A DNA stretch of 16,000 nt from Cristatella mucedo (Eukaryota > Bryozoa > Phylactolaemata > Cristatellidae). The notes beneath the pieces were generated by a model. The model was not told the DNA's origin, ran no database searches, and was given only the letters and a program-made list of their open reading frames with translations. A program made the translations under genes and the position numbers. This document shows, in pieces, positions 1 to 16,000 of the stretch. The stretch is from positions 677,501 to 693,500 of the forward strand of contig WPIO01000022.1 of assembly GCA_009760855.2 (NCBI GenBank), given 5' to 3'. The stretch's first letter is position 1, and every line of letters begins with the position of its first letter.

Positions 1-490
1 AGAGTAGGATTCGGCAGCGTAGCTTGCTTGAATATTTGCCTTGCTATTTTTCGCAGCACTAGTTTCGCGGTGATCTTGGACTGAACAAAACTCAATTTTC
101 GTCGCTGCATACATTTATACTTTTCTTCAAAAGATCCGGTAGAAGCTGCCATGAAACCGCAAGAAAACGGTATTTTGAGCCAAGGCTACATGGCTGATTT
201 TTCTCCCGACACAACACCGACTTCTACTGGCTATGCTATCTAAAATCGTGGGTAGGAGATAACTCAATGGCAGTACCTAATCGTGAAGCAGATACACTTA
301 AGATCCTAATTAATCGGGCCAAGTCGTTACGAATAATTAATCGTTAATTCGGTTCATCGGATGAGACCACCTTAAACTAACGTGGCGAATGGAGACCATA
401 CCAGTCCCATCTTAGATGCATGAACGTACTCACAAAACTCGTAATCCATTTTCGTTCATCGGTATATTCCTAAATTAATCCTAGCTGCTT
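1..490. other. Unassigned intergenic sequence
   Basis: AT-rich with no open frame, splice pattern or repeat I can identify. Confidence 0.6.
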
Positions 491-491
491 A

Positions 492-654
492 AACAGCCTC
501 TTTTTGTATAGCGACAGAAGAGCCCTTATGGCTTATCACCGTCGCTTGCAGTGGCGGCGATAAAGGATCGCCCACCACAGGAATCGAACCCACGACCTCG
601 GGACCGAGGTCATGAAAGCAACCGCCTTACCCAGTGTGCCATTACGGCTCACCA
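492..654 (-). mobile_element. tRNA-derived SINE, copy A
   Basis: Read on the minus strand, the head carries an A box TGGCACACTGG (plus 631-641) and a perfect B box GGTTCGATTCC (plus 580-590), then a non-tRNA body ending near CAAAAAGAGGCTGTT. The flanks do not fold into a tRNA acceptor stem, so it is not a tRNA gene. Compared with copy B, it has an 8-base insertion that makes a palindrome (acctcggg/accgaggt, about 594-611). It keeps the better A box. Confidence 0.8.
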
Positions 655-1590
655 AAGTAAGCTCTCGGAAGTGCAAGGCAATGATCAGCATCGCCAGAGC
701 TGAAAGAGGGTTTCCAGTTGGTAAACGTAGACCTATGAAACTACTATCAGCCCTGTCAGCTTGTGTCTTGCGGTGAAGAGACTGCCCTACGGTGCAACAG
801 TGAGCCCATAATCGCAGCTAGGCGTTTCGTGTAGGCGCAGCAATCTCTGGTCGGTAAGTCGGCTCTGCTGCCTTAGCTTTCGTCAACCCGATCAATGCAC
901 CATCTATGGGTACCGTGTGCTTGCTGACTTTGTGGCACTTTCAAGCACGGCTGGCGCATGAGTGCACAGCTAAAAACGTTCGTATAAACGAACCTACTCC
1001 AAGTGCCGAGCTGGAGCCTCAGGCTCTGGCAGAGGGCTACATTCACGCCAAGGGAATGCTTACCCGTTGCTGGAGAGCGAATCATGAGGACCGACAGTGC
1101 TACAAAAACACATACGCAGTGTCCAGCTCACTCGGGGGCTACCAACATACAAACACAATTTAGGACTCGTAACCAAGGAGCGCTATCTTTGTAAAAATAT
1201 GCTTGCAGCCACTTGGGTTCTGCTTACCAACACGCGAAAGGTCAGTCTGTTTCGACACTTTTAATGCAACTATCGGCTTTCGAACTAGTTTGGAAGATAA
1301 TTCTGTCTAGCATCCTTTAAATACTGCGTATAAACATGCTTACACCCTGCAACGGACTACAGATGAAAGCATCTTGATGTTAGGATAAGATTTCAGCAAG
1401 TTTAACCTTTGGCAACGCTTTATTTTGCTTACGTGTAAGCCCTAGTTCGACACGATGAGAGATATGCGACCTGGGCAGAGGATCTCGTTTACTAAATTTT
1501 GGCGACTTCCTCCGAGCACACTTTGCATTCTGAGTTTTTTTAACTGGTAGGTATACATGACGCTATTCATATGCTGTAAAAGATGGAAGA
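655..1590. other. Unassigned intergenic sequence between SINE copies
   Basis: Short overlapping open frames at 873-1194 on both strands have no conserved text and look random. No other signal was seen. Confidence 0.55.
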
Positions 1591-1608
1591 TAAAATAAAT
1601 AAATAAAT

Positions 1609-1772
1609 CTTGGCTGATTCAACAGCCTCTTTTTGTATAGCGACTGAAGAGCCTTTACGGCTATCATAACCGCTTGCAGTGGCGATAAAGGATCGCCGAC
1701 CAAAGGAATCGAACCCACGACCTCGGTCATGAAAGCAACCGCCTAGTGTGCCATCACGGCTCATCAAGAAAG
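1609..1772 (-). mobile_element. tRNA-derived SINE, copy B, with (AAAT)n tail
   Basis: This copy shares long identical runs with copy A, including the B box (plus 1705-1715) and the segment aacagcctctttttgtatag. The A box region is shortened by about five bases. On the minus strand its 3' end is followed by a short ATTT repeat (plus 1591-1608), as SINEs often have. It abuts copy C in the same orientation. Confidence 0.8.
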
Positions 1773-1775
1773 AGG

Positions 1776-1927
1776 TTGGCTGATCCAACAGCCTCATTTA
1801 TATATCCACCGAAGGGCACTGCCGGCTACCACCCAGTTTGCAGCAGGCAATAAAGGATTGTATGCTGCAGGACTCGATCCCAGGACCCAGGTCGTAAGAG
1901 TGAGTACCTCATCCCTGGGCTAAAACC
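1776..1927 (-). mobile_element. tRNA-derived SINE, copy C (diverged)
   Basis: This copy has the same layout and orientation as copy B but is more diverged: ggctgatccaacagcctc, then gcaataaagg, then a B-box-like ggactcgatcc (plus 1870-1880), and an A-box-side end near ccctgggc. It sits three or four bases from copy B, so the pair reads as a head-to-tail tandem. Confidence 0.65.
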
Positions 1928-1978
1928 TACGATAATCAACTGAAAAATGCAATAGCATGTGTATATTTTACAAATGTA

Positions 1979-2359
1979 TTTATTTTCAGCATATACCGAT
2001 TCTGCATACAGTTCAGTGGCTCCACTAAGTATGTTTTCTCAAAAAGTATATGAACTCTCATTAAAGATACTGTTTCAGGCAATTGCAGTTCTTCAATTGC
2101 ACTGTTAAAGGTATAACAGCAGCCGCCTGCAAGGGTTGCAGCACAATGCATACTTTATGCAATCTCGTATATGACCGTTTTTCACATGCAGACAATGAGT
2201 TGAAGCACTGTTACTCCGGGAGCTAGATTATTTTAAGTTATAAGAATCTTGCTACATCCAATCAAGAACCATTACATTCAATCAACAATCGAGAAACAAG
2301 CTTTGTCTTGACAGTGGACCAACGGTCATTGATCATCGCAATATCCGTGCATGTCCTCT
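1979..2359 (-). other. GHITM: GHITM 3' UTR with candidate poly(A) signal
   Basis: A minus-strand AATAAA lies at 1979-1984 (TTTATT on the plus strand), 376 nt after the stop. I saw no AATAAA closer to the stop. The UTR is AT-rich with no obvious structure. Two SINE copies begin about 50 nt beyond the signal. The exact cleavage site is not visible. Confidence 0.5.
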
Positions 2360-11727
<9,368 letters not shown>

Positions 11728-11980
11728 GACGTTGATATCGGCGATCTGCAAGTGAACGCGCCTATATAACTTACGACGAAGTAAGTAGACCCGTCGGTCA
11801 GCAGCAGCAAGCAAGAAAGACGGCTTCCATACAGACCACTGGCGCGCTAACTGGACGTCAGGTCATCACAAACACGGAAAGGCACGCTGAATCTCAGGAG
11901 TCACGCGAGTAACGGCCTGCCTGGGTTAGACACCGCTAGGCAGCCTGCGAGTCAGTTCAACTAGCGGCGGCAGCACTCAC

Positions 11981-12193
11981 CAAACGAACTTCAGTAGCCT
12001 GACTGGCAAAGGCAGTTAGGGCACGGTGCGGCGCGAGCGAAGTGCAAAAGTGCGAATAGGGCGGCCCCAGGTACTTCGCCAAAGCAGCTCTGCAGCGATA
12101 CTTCGCGAAACTGCGCTCTTCAGTTGGGTGACGTAAGGTAAAACAAACGGAACCGCTGTGAAAGCGTTGCAGGCGCGCCAGTCGCCGAGTCAT
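11981..12193 (-). other. GHITM: Probable GHITM 5' leader exon
   Basis: A consensus donor TTTG|GTGAGTGC (plus 11975-11980) faces the acceptor cacttgcag|ATC (exon from 11745), giving a 235-nt intron upstream of the GHITM start codon. The true 5' edge is unknown. An ATG at 12191-12193 stays open through the donor and, if spliced, is in frame with the GHITM ATG (71 codons, then six more). The downstream ATG fits the family start better, so I treat this exon as mainly untranslated. Confidence 0.45.
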
Positions 12194-12955
12194 CTCATAA
12201 ATGGTATATTTCCTCGCAACTTATGCTACGCTAGAAATTATATTTCTTAAATATGCACTGAATTCTCTCTAAAATTATGTTACTCTTTTCGCTCGCTGGA
12301 TCGTCAAGAAGCGTCAGTTGGGCGACGCGCGTCTATGACGCAGTCGCTCGTAACCGGGCCCGCGACGAAAACTGTCGAAAACCCAAGACACTACAGCTGC
12401 GACAAAAGCCCAAGCTAATAGCCCGCTGCAACTGACAAATACCGTTCTGTTACTGAGCGACAACCGGCGAACCCTTATCGAGAATCTACCATAGTAGGGC
12501 AGTCCCTAATTATACAAGCAAGGCTTAAAGCCGCTCGCTTTCTTTAGTGGGTCGCTCCGAGCGGTCGCGTATTAATAATGAGTGCTGCCGCGCGGAGGAC
12601 AGCGCGTATATCAAGAGCTCACTACTGCACGCGCAGGCTAACCGTGTGCTGTGATAACCAGCCCACCCAGCTGCGAGAGTTTCTAGCCGCGTCCGCGTTC
12701 TCACGCTAGGAGCCACGTCGTCGTGGCCAAGCGACGGTTTTCCGCAAACGCTGAGAGAGAGATTCAGCGTCGGACGTGAAGGAGCGTCTCACGTACGCCA
12801 TATTAAGAGCTCCGTTTCGAGAGAATGTCGCAAATAGGAGGCGTTAAGAGGTGCGAATGAATGCGCGATCGCTGGCTAAGCGAAGGCATAGTGGCGACGC
12901 AGTAGAGAAACAGCTGTGTATGTGTGTGTGGCTCATGCTTTTCCTGTCTTTACAG
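12194..12955. promoter_or_regulatory. CpG-rich divergent promoter region
   Basis: This interval separates the leader of GHITM (minus) from the plus-strand micro-exon gene. Its core (about 12300-12880) is visibly dense in CG dinucleotides compared with the surrounding AT-rich DNA. Sites worth naming: an NRF-1-like gcacgcgcag at 12627-12636, a YY1-like match on the minus strand (AATATGGCG, plus 12796-12804), and a perfect 6-bp inverted repeat gccacg/cgtggc at 12712-12727. No clear TATA box was seen. Short motif matches alone are weak; the spacing and composition are the main argument. Confidence 0.4.
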
Positions 12956-12965
12956 GCTTATAGCC

Positions 12966-13373
12966 ATGTTTGAAAACGTGAGTGTTCAACAAGCGCAACT
13001 TTATTGCTCAGCCATTTTATTTTGCGACTTTATGCTTTGTCGCTGATGTTTTCTTCGTTTTATCTCGTAAATAATGGTTCATCAGTGTTGCCTAACCCCA
13101 CTAAATGGTTTGTAGAAAGCTTCAGAGATTACGGTGGAGTTTCGTAAGTAGTTTGATGGCTCTTACAACAGACCGAGAATTTTATCGCCAGATGGCTCCT
13201 GGTGTGCACTAAAGCGTGTTGCACAAATAGCTAATCGTTCAAATCTTAATAAATTTAGGAAGGCCGGAACCGAACACGTTGCCAGAAAAGCGGTGGGTTA
13301 AGCAAGGCGATCTTGCCGGTCACCTGTTAAGGAAAGAGTCGACCCAGCCGACGTTGCTGCCGCTTCCAAGTCG
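12966..13373 (+). CDS. Partial plus-strand gene with three short exons, possibly BBIP1-like
   Basis: Exons 12966-12977, 13116-13143 and 13259-13373 join in frame. Donors are C|GTGAGT, C|GTAAGT and G|GTAAGT; acceptors are tttgtag and aaatttag. ATG at 12966 has GCC before it and may follow an acceptor (ctttacag at 12955). The product begins MFENKASEITVEFRRPEP and continues through LPEKRWVKQGDLAGHLL to QPTLLPLPSR, then ends in phase 2 with the 3' part missing. Human BBIP1, a small BBSome subunit, has PKQGQL followed by KPKLLPLKS at nearly the same spacing; that similarity is weak and is inference. Candidate next exons start at 13522, 13942 or 14057, none convincing. The gene diverges from GHITM. 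Confidence 0.5.
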
Positions 13374-15249
13374 GTAAGTGAACGGCATAGCCGAGCTGGT
13401 GGTGGTGCGGCGATGGGAGTAGCTGCTATCGTCGAGGAAAGTGTTCGAATGAATAAAACCTTTCGAAAAAATAAAACCTTTCGAAAAGTACGCTTATCAC
13501 TAGCTTAAATGCTCTTTTCAGTAGTTTTGCGATTACACAGTGCATGAGTTCTTCGGTTTACCACATTGTCCAAGTTGACGCAGTTGCCCGCCGGTTATTG
13601 TAGTGGATGATGCAATCGATATCTCGCTCAAATAGCTCGGAAAAGGTCTCGAATCTATAGCACTCAGCACTTAGCAATATGATTCCCTTTAGCCTCTCAA
13701 AGCTGCGTATTTTCATTGTGTGCGAATTGTCTCACGAGAACCTACTCAGTTACACTCGGTTAGCGCTGCTTGCGTAACTACCTGACGGCGGTTGATGGGC
13801 TTCTTCGCTGCGCCCCAATTATGTTGATTAAAATGTTGATTAAAAAAAATTGAATATTTCTGGGTTTATTTTTCTAAGAGAGGTTAGAAAGTGGTCAACA
13901 CATGATATTCTCTATGTTTGAAAGTACTTGGTGTTTCTAAGAATCTATTTGGCTAAGCTCGAAAGGAAGCTTAGCGTAGCACCAGGTAGCTCCGTTTTAA
14001 AATAAAAGTAAGGTATCATTTATGCACTTTAAGTGAATTAAAAATCTCTTTCCAGGCACTTTACATGTGCTGCAAAGGTAACGCGTCAATTGGATGGTAA
14101 TAAATTACTCAGTTTCATAACTTGTAAGAACACCAAATGCCGAGCAACACAGCTGTAGCAAATGCTGATGAGGGCAGACGATCTTTAACTTTAATCTGAA
14201 AATTCATGCAGTCAGAGGATGTCGTGGCGTCAGTCAGGAGAAATTTCCAGGCTTTGAGAGCCCGTGAACTGCAAAAGAGCAAGATCTTACAAGGGTTTGA
14301 TGTTGGTTATGGGCATGGCTAAACGAGTTGAGTCAGAAGAGCGAGTGGTAAGTGGATGACAAGCCAGAGTAGGACGTATTTCAAATAGGCATTCTTGAGA
14401 ATGATGAGTCTTACAGGTGAGTGATAGCACCCAGAAGTCGATACGAAAGCTTGATGGGGAGCCAGTGGAGGTTGGTAAGAAGCGGTTATTTGTGTCAGTT
14501 GTGACGTTAACGACAGACAAGCCTGAATGTAACGTTCTGCGACAACTGCGACAACATTAAAATAAAAAAAAGCAAGCTTACGATAAACCTTTGAGAGTGC
14601 GAACTGCCACTTAATGGTTAGAGCTAAGGCGGCGCAAGCCCGAATTGAAAAAGATTTTAGTATAAGCCAAGCTGACATAGCAGTCGTTCGCGTCCGATCC
14701 CAAAAGAAGATTCTGATTGTCACCACCATTTTCTCTTTTTAAAACGTCATGAAAATTTAAATCTTAAATAAACATTAATCTCGTGGGATTGGTTGTACCT
14801 CTTTAGAAGAACCTGAACAAAGATGCATGTCGAGCCAAACTTGAGGCCTGTAAACATGTGAAACATGTGTAAACTTGCGAAGGAGGCAAACGCATTGCTG
14901 ATCAGATGACGGGTCGCCGAGTTCATCCGAATGATGCCACGGTTAGTGCAATGCCACTGGCCACTACGTGCTTGAACTAATCTGCCAGCTTTTTTGTTAT
15001 TATCCAGCTGTTTTCCACTAATTTTATTCCAAAATAAAAGATTTTTTGAGGCAGCTAGGCTCACTGGATACTTGCTACTTTTTACAACTTTCTTCCTGTT
15101 ATTCTGCGGTGAAGGCGTGTGCCATATTGATAGAATATCCAAAAATACACATCACCATCGATAGCTCATATCAGCTTCGGCCTACGCGATTTACGTATCG
15201 GTCTTTGGCTTTGCGCTTTCCCTAAAGACGTGCCCCCAGAAGACGTGCC
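13374..15249. other. Unassigned region downstream of the plus-strand exons
   Basis: Presumably an intron or 3' flank of the micro-exon gene. It has a tandem copy of atgttgattaaa near 13819-13842 and a near-duplicate agacgtgcc unit at 15226-15249. Minus open frames at 14319-14729 and 14747-15142 show no recognisable domain. Confidence 0.45.
13452..13487. repeat. Tandem duplication of an 18-bp unit
   Basis: The sequence aataaaacctttcgaaa occurs twice in a row with one or two extra A between. Each copy contains AATAAA on the plus strand, so it could act as a poly(A) signal for the divergent plus-strand gene if that gene ended early. Confidence 0.7.
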
Positions 15250-15982
15250 TCCAGGCCCATGGAATAGGACGTCACTTCTATGCTGACAGTACTCAGCTTT
15301 ATTTGTCATTCAAACCGTCGGAATCTGCTGCAGCAACTGATAAACTGAATGCTTGCCTTGCCGATATTCGATCCTGGATTTATGAAAATTTCTTGAAACT
15401 AAACGGCGATAAAACTGAACTGCTGCTCAAAGGACACCCTAAGCGTATGGCTGGAATAGATAGTTTTGCTTGTCTAATAGATGACGCTGCTGTGCGACCA
15501 TCGAAACGTGCATGGAATTTAGTCGTCGTCTTCGATAACTACCTTTCGTTCAGAAGACTGCTTCTACAGCTAGCCAATCTCTAAATAACACTATGAACTG
15601 TCTTCCACGGTTGCTTGCAAAAATTTGCTCCTCAGGTCTGTCTTGGCTAGATTATTGTAATTTCCTTTTGGCTGGGCTAGCAGAAAAAGCAACTAGGTCA
15701 CAGCAGATGGCTATGAATATGGCTGCAAGGGTAGTTTGCAAATCCCAGAGGTTTGACCGTGTGTATCCTTTGCTAAAAAAGCTTGGATGGCTGCCGGTTG
15801 ATCAACGGATACAGAGCAAAGTTTTTCTGCTGACCTACAAGACCCGCCACGGCTTGGCTCCTCCGTACCTTGCTGAACTGATGCACCAGTTTCAGTCTCC
15901 TCGTGCCCTCAGGTCCTGTATGAACAACGAATTAGCCCTTGAACTCTTTCGCTTAAAGACCGTTGGCGACAGAAGCTTTTGA
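15250..15982 (+). pseudogene. CR1/L2-type LINE reverse transcriptase, C-terminal fragment
   Basis: Two adjoining frames give the end of a non-LTR reverse transcriptase. In the first, HGIGRHFYADSTQLYLSF (from about 15258) holds the catalytic YADD motif as YADS (15279-15290), followed by NFLKLNGDKTELLL. The frame is lost near 15540-15585 and resumes with WLDYCNFLLAGL, VCKSQRFDRVYPLLKKLGWL, TYKTRHGLAPPYLAEL and TVGDRSF. A TGA at 15980-15982 falls where the family continues toward a PxLWN motif. The missing second Asp, the frameshift and the stop make it dead. Its 3' end lies outside the window; upstream domains are absent. Confidence 0.85.
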
Positions 15983-16000
15983 TCTGCAGGTCCTATGCTG

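Noticed and set aside
545-655. A true tRNA gene on the minus strand
   Set aside because: A and B boxes are present, but the ends do not form an acceptor stem and the same unit recurs with a non-tRNA body, so it is a SINE.
14319-14729. 136-codon minus-strand open frame
   Set aside because: Hydrophobic but without conserved motifs; no promoter or splice support.
14747-15142. 131-codon minus-strand open frame
   Set aside because: No recognisable domain, splice context or repeat family; the length is compatible with chance.

Overview
Animal nuclear DNA. The evidence is spliced genes with GT-AG introns, tRNA-derived SINEs, a pogo/Tigger-type DNA transposon relic, a decayed non-LTR retrotransposon and a long (TA)n microsatellite. 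There are no bacterial features. The mix fits an invertebrate. The GC-rich, alanine-rich coding exon inside AT-richer introns would suit an arthropod such as a tick, but I cannot name the species.

The backbone is one complete minus-strand gene. Six coding exons between 11727 and 2360 join with matching phases into a 329-residue orthologue of GHITM/TMBIM5, the Bax-inhibitor-1-family protein of the mitochondrial inner membrane. A 5' leader exon near 11981-12193 is probable, and a poly(A) signal lies at 1979-1984. Intron 2 (8227-11347) contains a nearly complete intron-less COQ9 reading frame on the same strand, encoding the lipid-binding coenzyme Q biosynthesis protein of the mitochondrial matrix. 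COQ9 has its own poly(A) signal but no in-frame ATG before its upstream stop codon, so its 5' end is unresolved. The same intron holds one or two exon-like blocks (10611-10889) that I do not recognise.

Upstream of GHITM, a CpG-rich region (about 12200-12950) separates it from a probable divergent plus-strand gene. Three very short exons (12966-13373) join in frame to about 52 residues. The result weakly resembles the BBSome subunit BBIP1, and the 3' end was not found.

Repeats fill most of the rest. Minus-orientation tRNA-SINE copies lie at 492-654, 1609-1772, 1776-1927 and (diverged) 6441-6511. A second tRNA-like SINE head lies at about 4640-4760 on the plus strand. A Tigger deletion derivative with TA target duplications occupies 2641-3744 in GHITM intron 5. 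A (TA)n tract lies at 6678-6783 in intron 3. A CR1/L2-type reverse transcriptase fragment runs from about 15250 to the right edge. The left edge (1-490, 655-1590), large parts of the introns, and 13374-15250 hold nothing I can identify.
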